Assembly: GCF_029360705.1 (NCBI RefSeq)
Contig: NZ_JARKMX010000008.1
Coordinates: 2,534,202 to 2,598,201, forward strand
Reading direction: 5' to 3'
Origin: Paraflavitalea pollutisoli
GTDB lineage: Bacteria; Bacteroidota; Bacteroidia; Chitinophagales; Chitinophagaceae
DNA: 64,000 bases
Both the position numbers and the translations under genes were made by a program. Below the pieces are notes generated by a model that made no database searches, had not been told where the DNA came from, and saw nothing but the letters and a program-made list of their open reading frames with translations. Of this stretch, positions 18,289 through 27,300 are shown one piece after another (positions within the stretch are counted from its first letter, which is position 1; every line of letters starts with the position of its first letter).

Positions 18289-19488
18289 TTACAACGTCAC
18301 CACCGCCACCTGCACGCTTTTCGTGGCGTCATCCGTCCAGGCAAACAATACTTGCTGACCATATAAAGTCATTTGAGGAAAACCGCTGGAACGCCCGGTC
18401 GAAGAAGTAGCCACCAGGAAAGAAGGCGCTTTGTAGCCGTTGGCAGTCACCTTCGTGGCCTTGATTGAATCTCCTTCCATCCAGCTCACCAACGCCGTAT
18501 CGGAGCGCAGCCACAACACATCAACCCGACCAAGCGGCTTACCCGAATCGATGCGTACCGGCTTACCAAAATGAGCGCCATCATCGGCAGAGAAGATGAC
18601 GTTTACCTGCGCCTCTTTTCCTTCCCGCATACCAAACCACGCAACCGCCAATTGACCGCCCCTCGCATCGATCCGCGGACCATTGACCGGACAGCCTTCG
18701 ATTCTCCAGTGATCAGGAAATACAATTTGCGGAGCTGTCCATTGACCATTAGCATACCGAACGATGCTCATATCACGCACCTCATCGTCCGATCGGTTTC
18801 TGTACACCACCACAAGACCACTGTCAGTAACCGCAGCGGCCGTTTGACAACAATCACAAACCCGGTCATCCAACTCCCATTCCTGTAGTTTGCGTCCTGC
18901 AATATCCAGCACAGCACCACGCAATGTCATCGCACCATGGTGACCACCGTGACCGGCACCATGACCACCGGCACTGTTCCTGCCATCGAGCCAGGTAGCA
19001 AAAAAGCCTTGTTGATACGGCACCATCGATACAAAGCCGTGTTCAGCCGCCAAGCCGTCATCATGCAATGTAATGGGTTCCGACCACCTCTTCCCCCCAT
19101 CGCCCGACGACGTAAGCTGAACATCATAAGCATATTTACTCGTATCTCTTTTCTGAAGAAAATGCGCGAGCAAGTGCCGTTGACCATCAGATGCAACAAC
19201 AGGATAATCGGCCCAGTTCACAAACCAATTATTACCGGAAGCAATGGTTACCGGGGTCGACCATTGATCGCTGGACAGCGTAGCAAATTGCAAAGAAGCG
19301 ATGCCATTCCTTTTTTCTATCCACGACAAAAAGACCTTACCGGTCGGATCGGTTACGAGATGAGGCAAGGCGCTGGAATCCCCCACGGGAGAAGCCAACA
19401 CTTTTACCTGAACAGCAACGGCAGTCTTACCATCGCCACAGGCCGACAAGAAAAGGAGAGCTACGAAGAGCGTGGATATTTTATTCAT
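18289..19488 (-). CDS. Sialidase-like beta-propeller lipoprotein with Cys and His-rich motifs
   Basis: 399 residues, with lipobox FLSAC (Cys17). It has repeated BNR/Asp-box-like blades such as SSGDGGKRWSEP and SADDGAHFGKP, the fold of exo-alpha-sialidases. The sialidase arginine triad is not evident, so hydrolysis of sialic acid is doubtful. Unusual features are a Gly/His loop GGHGAGHGGHHG (174-185), the cluster CDCC (211-214, DRVCDCCQT) and Cys266 (EGCPVNGPR). These suggest metal or redox chemistry. The start overlaps the stop of tlpA by ATGA, so the two are translationally coupled. Inferred role: a periplasmic partner or substrate of the thioredoxin. Fold call is good, function open. Confidence 0.75.
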   Translation of the reverse strand: MNKISTLFVALLFLSACGDGKTAVAVQVKVLASPVGDSSALPHLVTDPTGKVFLSWIEKRNGIASLQFATLSSDQWSTPVTIASGNNWFVNWADYPVVASDGQRHLLAHFLQKRDTSKYAYDVQLTSSGDGGKRWSEPITLHDDGLAAEHGFVSMVPYQQGFFATWLDGRNSAGGHGAGHGGHHGAMTLRGAVLDIAGRKLQEWELDDRVCDCCQTAAAVTDSGLVVVYRNRSDDEVRDMSIVRYANGQWTAPQIVFPDHWRIEGCPVNGPRIDARGGQLAVAWFGMREGKEAQVNVIFSADDGAHFGKPVRIDSGKPLGRVDVLWLRSDTALVSWMEGDSIKATKVTANGYKAPSFLVATSSTGRSSGFPQMTLYGQQVLFAWTDDATKSVQVAVVTL

Positions 19489-19973
19489 TGGGCGTTAATA
19501 GCGTCACGTAATAGTTGAAGATGTTCCGGATCATTCCATTGAAAAGCACCTGGCACACCGTGTACAAGCCGTCCACGCGCGTCGAAAACATAACTGGTAG
19601 GCAGCGCCGGAATGCTAAGCATCTCTCTATTCCTGATGAAGACATAATTAAACTTAAACTGGTGCTCCTGCTCGAAAGCAGTGATCTCTTCTTGACTATC
19701 ATCGGAAGCAAAAAGAAAAACGATGTTTTTCCCGGCCAAACTATCCCGCGCACTGGCAATAGCGGGCATCTCTTGCCGGCAAGGCGTACACCAGGTCGCC
19801 CACAAATTGATAAAAACTGCTTTGCCGGCGTAGTCTTTCAAATCCACTTTTTTGCCATCAAACCCCATCAGGTCACCCCGGAAGGAATTTGATTCATCGC
19901 CCTTCTCCTGGTGGACGGATTCGCCACAACCCAACAGGCAAATCGTCAAAAGCACCAGAATGATTAAACGCAT
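19485..19973 (-). CDS. TlpA-like thiol-disulfide oxidoreductase lipoprotein
   Basis: 162 residues with lipobox CLLGC (Cys16) and a thioredoxin domain (about 33-160). The active site is NLWATWCTPC (Cys62, Cys65), and the cis-proline loop is IPALPTSYVFD. It is membrane-anchored and faces the periplasm, where TlpA/ResA proteins reduce cysteines of cytochrome c or copper-site assembly proteins. It overlaps the Cys-rich propeller gene by 4 bp, so that protein is the obvious candidate client. Confidence 0.92.
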   Translation of the reverse strand: MRLIILVLLTICLLGCGESVHQEKGDESNSFRGDLMGFDGKKVDLKDYAGKAVFINLWATWCTPCRQEMPAIASARDSLAGKNIVFLFASDDSQEEITAFEQEHQFKFNYVFIRNREMLSIPALPTSYVFDARGRLVHGVPGAFQWNDPEHLQLLRDAINAQ

Positions 19974-20097
19974 AAAACGGGGATTAGGTGAGGTATCCAG
20001 GACAAGTTATCGATTTTTCCGAAGTCGAAGCGTTTCCGGACCTACTGACCAACTAAACAATGAAAACCACAAAACAGTACCCACTCGATTAGCGGCG

Positions 20098-20241
20098 CCC
20101 CTATCGTACGCCCGCAAAGAAAAGCAATGGATCAAGACGATTCCTGGCAAAGGATGGTTTGTCTATATCCGCATATATGGGCCCGACGAACCAGCTTTCA
20201 ACGGCAGCTGGAAACCAGGAGATTTTGAAGTAGTAAAATAA
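20098..20241 (+). pseudogene. 3' remnant of a DUF1254/DUF1214 protein gene
   Basis: The plus-strand frame reads KQWIKTIPGKGWFVYIRIYG then PDEPAFNGSWKPGDFEVVK and a stop. This is the conserved end of DUF1254/DUF1214 proteins (NW-I-TIPGKGWF-x-RxYGP-E-xFDKSWKPGD). Upstream the similarity stops abruptly at about 20100 and no rest of the gene is present. It overlaps, on the opposite strand, the last codons of the 318-codon gene. A gene end left behind by deletion or replacement is the best reading. Confidence 0.65.
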
Positions 20242-21119
20242 GTGGCTTTGACGGACATCGATAGACTGGACGCAGACGTCCAGTAAGGCTTACTACATTT
20301 TTCAGAAACGGCCTGCTCGTCGTCCTGGCCCGTACCCTCCGAAAGCGTTACGCGTTCAGCAGAAGCTATTGGCGGCCACACTTTCATCACTTTCAAGGCA
20401 CCACCTTTCACTGGGATCAACCTGCCCTCCTGCATCATAAAGAACTCAATCCCCAGCAACCAAAAACCAACCTGGCCAGGGGCCAGCGACACACCGTGTT
20501 CAGCAATAAATGCTTTGCCGCTCTTACGGCCTATCGCCGTTAGTTCGCCGGCATGCATCGCTCTTGAATATTTTTTCTGCTTAAAATCTACATACAACAA
20601 GGCAGAGACCACCCGGAAATGAGTGGCTGCTGTAGGCACATTCTTATCCGCCCGCCGTAAGCGAAAGCCCGGCAGTTCAACATGCGCTTCGCCATCACCG
20701 ACCTGTAGGCGGTCATCCAGATTAAAAGGCATCAAGTTGTCGAGGGGCATCTTACGATTGAACTCAAAACCTTCCAGGACCGACAAATCCCCCGACAGCA
20801 ACTGCCTTTCGCCCCAATCATGCTGCACATCCGACCGGATAGCCTGCAATAGCCAGCCATTCATACGACCCGCCAGCCGGCGTTCCTCAACCCCACTTTT
20901 CAGGTCACACATGGCCAATCGGAATGTTTTGGTGGCGGCCGTAGCAACCTGCCATTCTGCATTGCACAACCGGGAACGTTGAAACCGTTCACCATGTTTC
21001 ATCTCCCATTCACGCGGACTGCTTTTCGACTTGACCAGGGTTTCACCATCTTCGCCGGCATAGAAAGTGAGGTCACCGACAGAACCTTGTAGTTTGAAAG
21101 GAGCGATAAGTTTTGCCAT
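20163..21119 (-). CDS. Conserved hypothetical protein (MAKLI-PF...LTFY family)
   Basis: 318 residues, no signal peptide. The opening MAKLIAPFKLQGSVGDLTFY followed by GEDGETLVKSK resembles a protein family I associate with Chitinophagaceae, often in several copies per genome; I know no function. The body (about 1-265) looks like a mixed beta protein. The last 40 or so residues (from about 278) are Ser/Lys-rich and read across a repeat and over the opposite-strand DUF1214 remnant. They are probably an accidental extension after the native stop was lost. The gene is bracketed by a 12-bp direct repeat, a sign of local rearrangement. Confidence 0.6.
   Translation of the reverse strand: MAKLIAPFKLQGSVGDLTFYAGEDGETLVKSKSSPREWEMKHGERFQRSRLCNAEWQVATAATKTFRLAMCDLKSGVEERRLAGRMNGWLLQAIRSDVQHDWGERQLLSGDLSVLEGFEFNRKMPLDNLMPFNLDDRLQVGDGEAHVELPGFRLRRADKNVPTAATHFRVVSALLYVDFKQKKYSRAMHAGELTAIGRKSGKAFIAEHGVSLAPGQVGFWLLGIEFFMMQEGRLIPVKGGALKVMKVWPPIASAERVTLSEGTGQDDEQAVSEKCSKPYWTSASSLSMSVKATYFTTSKSPGFQLPLKAGSSGPYMRI
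20266..20283. repeat. Perfect hairpin at the left repeat
   Basis: CTGGACG and CGTCCAG arms around CAGA. The right arm is part of the 12-bp direct repeat copy. It lies 25 bp beyond the DUF1214 remnant stop. Confidence 0.45.
20276..20287 (+). repeat. 12-bp direct repeat, left copy (ACGTCCAGTAAG)
   Basis: Identical to 21359-21370. The two copies bracket the MAKLI-family gene body; sequence just beyond both copies (TTAC-TACA-TTTTT-like) is also similar. It could be a duplication left by insertion or by unequal recombination. Confidence 0.45.
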
Positions 21120-21358
21120 AGGTAGTGATTTTTACAATGGTCGCCTATTTCAAAAGCGATTCCAAATAATAGGACCACAAATGACACCTTCTGACCAATA
21201 ATGATGCATCTTTAAATGAACGAGGTACCGTGAATGGGTATTCTATACCCAAATACGATCATGTCACATCCAACATGCCGTAGCTCTACCGGCTGTTTTC
21301 TTCAACTATTGGTTCTTCCAGGCACAAGTGGTAGTTTACTACAACCCATTGACTAACA

Positions 21359-21370
21359 ACGTCCAGTAAG
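21359..21370 (+). repeat. 12-bp direct repeat, right copy
   Basis: ACGTCCAGTAAG, identical to the copy at 20276-20287, lying 239 bp upstream of the MAKLI-family start. Confidence 0.45.
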
Positions 21371-21448
21371 AGGAATTACAGATTTTTTAAATCACACCGA
21401 TGCTGTAGTATACTAATTTTCAATATATTAGATAGCTCTAAGTCGAAT

Positions 21449-21492
21449 CAAACACAGATCAAACACACATCAAACACAGATCAAAGGCACAT
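21449..21492 (+). repeat. Four tandem 11-bp repeats, array 1
   Basis: Units CAAACACAGAT, CAAACACACAT, CAAACACAGAT and CAAAGGCACAT are joined head to tail. The end of the array (CAGATCAAA, 21477-21485) pairs as an inverted repeat with TTTGATCTG at 21513-21521. Confidence 0.75.
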
Positions 21493-21684
21493 AAAAGACA
21501 CAAAATATCTGAGTTTGATCTGACATTGATCAGTGTCTGTTACCTGTCTTATACGGGTATATTGTACAGCAAAGGCAGCCCAATCTTCAGCGCGTGACCG
21601 GCAATAGCATACCCTGACCTGTAGCATGGCCGCTTGATAGTCGCTTAATAGATGCTCACTGGAAGATAGATACCAACCCAAAAT

Positions 21685-21728
21685 GAACCGCAGGTGAACG
21701 GCAAGTGAACGCTAAGTGAACCCCAAGT
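21685..21728 (+). repeat. Four tandem 11-bp repeats, array 2
   Basis: Units GAACCGCAGGT, GAACGGCAAGT, GAACGCTAAGT and GAACCCCAAGT are joined head to tail. Same unit length and copy number as array 1 but a different sequence; GAAC and AGT are invariant or nearly so. Confidence 0.75.
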
Positions 21729-21987
21729 CTACGGGCATGAAATGCAGGTGGGACGCGGATTTACGTGGCCCCGAATCGGCACAACCAATCCCATGGCGGG
21801 TTTGATCGTTTTGAAGCCGTGAATACAGAAGAGAATATTCACATAATAGCCGTGAAAAAAGCGCTATGGCAATTTACCAAAACACGTACCGGAATCCAAC
21901 TAAATACACAGGGAATTACGTCGAAAAATCCACACCACTGGTCAATATCTGCTTGCTATTCTGGCCCTATAAAGGCATCTTTAGGCT

Positions 21988-22791
21988 ATGATCGAGATCT
22001 TCGACAACATTCGCAAGCTGTACGCCTTCCACGGGCCCTGCACGGAGCTGCAGTCCCATGTCGAGTTCTTTTCCGAAACCTCTCCCGACGCCATGAACAC
22101 CTTTATTGGTGAAATGCCCTTTACGGTTAAAATGTTTCCGAGCTACACGCCCACCATCTGGCTCAACCTGGGCGCCCCTTATCAGCTGAGGCATGGCAAC
22201 CAGTTGTCGACGGTGGACGCACAGAGCGACGTACTCATCCTGCGCAGCGGCATAGTAGAGCGGCGAAACCTGCCCACCGATAATATCTTCACCGTCAAGT
22301 TCAATCCCGGTGGATTTGAAGCCATATTCGGTATACCACAAACCACCATCGGACACGGCATCGTCGATGTAGCCCAGCTGATCCCTGCAAGCATACTGCG
22401 GAAAATAAAAAGAGGCCCGGATTTCAGCAGCCGGCGTCAACACATGGAGCAATATTTGCTCGACCGGTGGCTCAAACAACGCAGTACGGCGCACACCCTC
22501 GTCACCATTCAACAAACCATCGACCTGTTCACCACGACCGGCATGCAGCTTAACAACCAGCAGTTGGCCGTTCGCCAGCACCTCACAGAAAAGACCTTCT
22601 ACCGGTATTGCACCCAGGTGATCGGCGCCAGCCCCAAGCAATATTTCGCCACACTACGCGCGCGCAACGCACTTACGGCTTACATCGATCACCGCACCCA
22701 TTTCGACCATACGCGGTTCGGCTATTACGACCTCTCTCATTTTTACAAAGACATCGCCCGCTTCACCGGCCGCAAGATCAGTGAGCGGTAG
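21988..22791 (+). CDS. AraC family transcriptional regulator
   Basis: 267 residues. The N-terminal half (about 1-150) is a ligand-binding barrel of the DUF6597 type seen in many AraC-like regulators (YAFHGPCTELQSHVEFFSET). The C-terminal half carries the two helix-turn-helix units: NQQLAVRQHLTEKTFYRYC, then the second with FGYYDLSHFYKDIARFTG. It is followed 63 bp later by a secreted peptidase-like hydrolase on the same strand, a possible target. Ligand unknown. Confidence 0.88.
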   Translation: MIEIFDNIRKLYAFHGPCTELQSHVEFFSETSPDAMNTFIGEMPFTVKMFPSYTPTIWLNLGAPYQLRHGNQLSTVDAQSDVLILRSGIVERRNLPTDNIFTVKFNPGGFEAIFGIPQTTIGHGIVDVAQLIPASILRKIKRGPDFSSRRQHMEQYLLDRWLKQRSTAHTLVTIQQTIDLFTTTGMQLNNQQLAVRQHLTEKTFYRYCTQVIGASPKQYFATLRARNALTAYIDHRTHFDHTRFGYYDLSHFYKDIARFTGRKISER

Positions 22792-22854
22792 ATTGTCCGG
22801 TTTTTACAATGCCCACGTCAGCTCCGGAAGGTAATTTGCACCAAAGTATAGCCC

Positions 22855-24297
22855 ATGACACCCCGTAATCTATTGTACCTGTTGGCCGTCCTGATCGCCA
22901 CAACGGCCCATGCCCAACCCTACACACCCTACATTGCCTCCGACACCCCACTCGTGAAGATTGCCAGCGGGCTCATCGCCCGTTACGGCAACCTGGTGGT
23001 ACCAGAAAACCGGCAAAAGCCCAACGGCCGCACCATCAAAATACCATTTGTATTCGTGCGCCAACCCCAACAAGATGCCAAAAAGAACATTACCCTTTTC
23101 ACCACCGGCGGACCCGGCTATTCCACCCTCGCCAATTTCGACAGCATCCGGTACAACTCCGAATGGTTCAACTTTGGCGGCGTCATTTTCATGGACCAGC
23201 GCGGCACCCGGCTCGCCCAGCCCTGCCTCGACTGCCCCGAAGTACCCCTGGCCCGTCAACGCGCTTATAAGGAGAACCGAAATCGCGATAGCCTGGTAGC
23301 CCTCGCCGTTACCCAATGCCGCCAGCGCCTCACCCGTCAGGGCATCGACCTCTCCGCCTACAATACCATGGAGAGTGCGGCCGATATCAACGACCTCCGC
23401 AAAATACTGGGCGTCGATTCCCTCAACCTGATGGGCATCTCCTACAGCGGCGGCCTCATGCTTACCGTCGCCCGCAATCATCCGGAAGCCGTACGCGTAT
23501 TGCTGTTAAACTCGCCCCTACCGGGATTCGTCAATTATGAAGAGCATGCCCAGTTCAACTTCAACGAAGCCGTCAACACGATATTCACCGATGTTGAAAC
23601 CGACTCTACGCACGACGCCCGCTACAACAACCTGCGCCAGCGCTTACACGATTATTTCACCAACATCACCGGCAAGCGGTTCCCCCTCCGCTATGCCGCG
23701 CCCGGCACCACCGATAGCTTCACCACCTACTATACCAAAAAGGAATTGCTCGATGCCCTCAAAGACCGCATGAACAACCGCCAGATGCGCACCGTCGCTG
23801 CCCTGATGCTCGACCTGATCGAAGGTCGCCATACCGCACACGTACGCGGTCAGCTAGACCAGGTTTTCGGCAACGACAACAGTCTTTCCGAAGGCATGCG
23901 GTACAGTATGTATTGCACCGAACAGATCGCCTATGCCAATAAAACATTGATTAAAAAACAAGACGACATCCTACCCTGGTTCAAAGGCTATGCATTCAAC
24001 AACGTCGATCATCCCATCTGCGATTGCTGGAAAGTGCAGCCCGAACCACCCGTCGCGAAAACACCCGTTTATTCCAATGTGCCGGCACTCATCGTAGCGG
24101 GAGATGCAGATCCCTGGTGCCGGCCCTACTACAATCGCATCATTCAGCACACCATGCCCAACGCCCAGGTGATGATCGTTCACGACAACGGACACGGTGC
24201 CCGCTATTATGTCAATGGGGTCGACTTCCTTAAATCATTCCTGGAAAACCCCTATCAAAAACTGGTGTCGCCCATCAAAGAAGTACGTATAGAATAA
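22855..24297 (+). CDS. Secreted alpha/beta hydrolase, tripeptidyl-aminopeptidase-like (S33)
   Basis: 480 residues with signal peptide (LLYLLAVLIATTAHAQ). Catalytic parts: oxyanion stretch TTGGPGYST, then VIFMDQRGTRLAQPC, nucleophile Ser196 in NLMGISYSGG, acid Asp417 or Asp419 in IVAGDADPW, and His447 in HDNGHGARY. The TAP-like C-terminal domain holds the last two. The nucleophile elbow is G-x-S-x-S-G-G where G-x-S-x-G is usual. The multiple Cys (CLDCP, CDCW) suit a periplasmic protein. Likely cleaves N-terminal peptides or prolyl peptides outside the cytoplasm. Confidence 0.85.
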   Translation: MTPRNLLYLLAVLIATTAHAQPYTPYIASDTPLVKIASGLIARYGNLVVPENRQKPNGRTIKIPFVFVRQPQQDAKKNITLFTTGGPGYSTLANFDSIRYNSEWFNFGGVIFMDQRGTRLAQPCLDCPEVPLARQRAYKENRNRDSLVALAVTQCRQRLTRQGIDLSAYNTMESAADINDLRKILGVDSLNLMGISYSGGLMLTVARNHPEAVRVLLLNSPLPGFVNYEEHAQFNFNEAVNTIFTDVETDSTHDARYNNLRQRLHDYFTNITGKRFPLRYAAPGTTDSFTTYYTKKELLDALKDRMNNRQMRTVAALMLDLIEGRHTAHVRGQLDQVFGNDNSLSEGMRYSMYCTEQIAYANKTLIKKQDDILPWFKGYAFNNVDHPICDCWKVQPEPPVAKTPVYSNVPALIVAGDADPWCRPYYNRIIQHTMPNAQVMIVHDNGHGARYYVNGVDFLKSFLENPYQKLVSPIKEVRIE

Positions 24298-24345
24298 TCG
24301 ACCGCATACAAGAAAACCACTATCGGACATATTGACGAGAGCTTG

Positions 24346-24353
24346 TAAATTTG
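24346..24353 (+). promoter_or_regulatory. -7 box of the hybrid kinase gene
   Basis: TAAATTTG matches TAnnTTTG. No well-spaced -33 TTG was found. A start of transcription near 24360 excludes the earliest in-frame codon at 24332 and favours ATG 24395. Confidence 0.4.
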
Positions 24354-24394
24354 GGGGCTTGTCGGCCTGGCACGACATTGTATATCCCACCCAC

Positions 24395-27300
24395 ATGCAG
24401 CAGACCTCTATGACCGAAATGGTTCCTGAATTCCTCGCCGGCGGCGGCGAAATGGGAGAACGCATCCGTGCCTTCAATTGGGCGGGTACCCCCCTCGGCC
24501 CCGTGCATACCTGGCCGCAAAGCCTGCGCACCTGCGTCCGCATCATGCTCACCTCCCGCCAACCCATGTGGATCGGCTGGGGACCACAATTGATCAAACT
24601 GTACAATGACGCTTATAAAGAGATTGTACGGGGTAAACACCCCTGGGCACTCGGCACTCCCGCCTCCCAGGTTTGGAAGGATATATGGGAAACAGCGGGG
24701 CCAATCGCCCGTAAAGCCATGGAGCAAAACGAAGGCTCCTATTTCGAGTCGCAGCTGCTTATCATGCACCGCAACGGCTATCCGGAAGAAACCTATTACA
24801 CGTATTCTTATACGCCCATTCCGGGCGACGAAGGCCGCACAGAAGGCATCTTCTGCGCCAATACCGACGATACAGATCGCATCATCGGCGACCGGCAACT
24901 CAAAACACTGTCGCTACTGGGCGCCCACCTCGCCGAATGCACCACCAACCAGGAAGTGATCGATAGAATGTTCAAGGCGCTGGATTGCAACCCGCACGAC
25001 ATTACTTTTTCCGCCTTCTATACCATCGCAGGCGATCAGGCATCCCTGGCGCGCACCTCACTGCCCGCCCTGGCAAACCACACCCTGCCGGAAAATATTT
25101 CATTAAGTTCGGGGAATAAACTCCCCAACCTTATGCGAGACGGACTACTGTCCCGCAAACCCCAACAGCTTGAACAACCTGAATCCATCATCGGTCCCCT
25201 GCCCACCGGCGCCTGGAAACTGCCGCCTCCCCAGGCCATCCTCCTGCCCATTCAGCAGGCAGGTGCCACAGAACCCTACGGCATACTCATCGTTGGTCAG
25301 AATCCACACCGCCTGTACGACGACAAATACAGCTCCTTCCTCAGCCTGCTGGCCGACCAGGTCACCAGCAGTTTTGCCAACGTGCACGCCCTCGAAGAAG
25401 AAAGAAAACGCACTGCCGCCCTCGCCGAGATCGACCGCGCCAAAACCACCTTCTTCTCCAACATCAGCCACGAGTTCCGTACACCACTCACCTTATTGAT
25501 GGGCCCCATGGAAGAAATACTCCGTGACCCAACCACTCTCCCACACAATCGCGAACGCGTGGCACTCGCCCACCGCAACGCCCTGCGCATGCAGAAACTC
25601 GTGAATACCCTGCTCGAGTTCTCCCGCATTGAAGCAGGCCGCATCGAAGGGCGGTTCACCCGCGTCGACATCGGCCTGATCACCGCCGAACTGGCCGGCA
25701 CCTTCCGCTCGGCCATCGAAAAAGCAGGCATGAGCCTGGAAGTCTCGATCGAACCCATAGAAGCAGCTGTATATGTCGACCTCGACATGTGGGAACGCAT
25801 CATCCTCAACCTCATCTCCAATGCCTTTAAATACAGCAACGACGGAAAGATCATCGTAGCAGTGAAAGCCGTCAACGGCAATGTACAGGTATCCGTCACC
25901 GACCAGGGCATCGGCATAGAAGCCGATCAGCTCGATAAAATATTCGACCGCTTTTACCGCGTTGAAAACACCGGCGGCCGCAGCCAGGAAGGCACCGGCA
26001 TCGGCCTCGCCATGGTAAAAGAACTCGTACGACTGCACCAAGGCAACATACAGGTGTGGAGCGAAAAAGACAAAGGATCGACATTCACCGTATATATACC
26101 TGCCGGTAAACAACACCTGCATCCCGACAGGATCACCGAAGCACCTGTCAACCGGCTCTCGCAACATTCAGCGGCCTTTGTGGAAGAAGCCGGGAAATGG
26201 AACCACGAGGAAATAATGACGGCTCAACCGCTGTCGGCACAGCCGGCAAAATCGCCCGTTCACAACCTGCAGCTCACACCACCCAAAGTATTGCTCGCCG
26301 ACGACAATGCCGACATGCGCGAATACGTACAGCGCTTGTTGTGTGATCAGTTTCAGGTCATTACCGCCAACGATGGAGAAGATGCCTGGCACAAGATCAT
26401 TCAGCATCAACCAGACCTCATCGTTTCCGACATCATGATGCCTCGCCTCGATGGACTGGGCCTGCTTAAGAAAATACGCAGCTTCACCCATACGCGCAGC
26501 ATCCCCGTCATCTTCCTCTCCGCCCGCGCCGGCGAAGAAGCCAAGATCGAAGGCATGCAAACCGGGGCCGATGACTACCTCGTCAAACCCTTCTCCGCAC
26601 GCGAACTCGTCGCCAAAGTAGAAGCCCACATCCGTATGGCAGAAAGCCGCCGCGAAACAGAAAAATTATTGCGCAATTTCTTCATGCAGGCGCCGGCAGC
26701 TATCGCCATCTTACAAGCCCCTGCATTCGTCTATACACTGGCCAACCCACAGTATCAGCAACTATTCCATCGTACCGAAGAGCAACTCATCGGCCGTTCG
26801 ATCGAAGAAAACTGCACGCCGGCAGATGCCCAACGGTTTCAGGCCTTGCTCACCAAAGCCTACATCAATGGTACCCAGATACACACCGAAGCATTCGAAG
26901 CCCACGACCGCTATTATGATTTCGTCATTCATCCCATTACCAACGGCCAAGGCACGGTGACCGACCTTATGTTGCACGCCTATGAAGTGACCGATAAGGT
27001 AGCGGCCAGTAAAAAAGCAGCCGAGAACACCGAAAAGCTCGAAGCGGCGGTACGCCAACGTACCCGTGAACTGCAACGGAGTAATGACGACCTGTTGCAG
27101 TTTGCCCATGTCGCCAGCCACGACCTCAAAGAACCGGTGCGGAAGATCAGGACCTTCGGTAAACGGTTACAGGATGAATACAGCCATGATATACCGGAGA
27201 AAGGACAAGTCTTCCTCGACAAATTACTAAACGCCTCCGATCGAATGATCGCCGTCATTGAAGGCATTCTCAGTTATTCTGCCATCAGCAACAACGAACA

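Larger units (their letters stand above)
21120..21987. other. Gene-free repeat-bearing gap
   Basis: No supported coding sequence; a frame at 21481-21681 (-) has random composition. The gap contains a palindrome (TGGGTAT-TCT-ATACCCA, 21235-21251), the right 12-bp repeat and two arrays of 11-bp tandem repeats. No promoter box for the AraC gene at 21988 was recognised. Confidence 0.5.

Noticed and set aside
18289-19488. True exo-alpha-sialidase
   Set aside because: The fold fits but the arginine triad and catalytic residues are not evident, and Cys/His motifs point elsewhere.
21481-21681. 66-codon minus-strand frame in the repeat gap
   Set aside because: No start-site support, random composition, overlaps the tandem repeats.
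21449-21728. CRISPR array
   Set aside because: Units are 11 bp and directly joined without spacers; no cas genes nearby.
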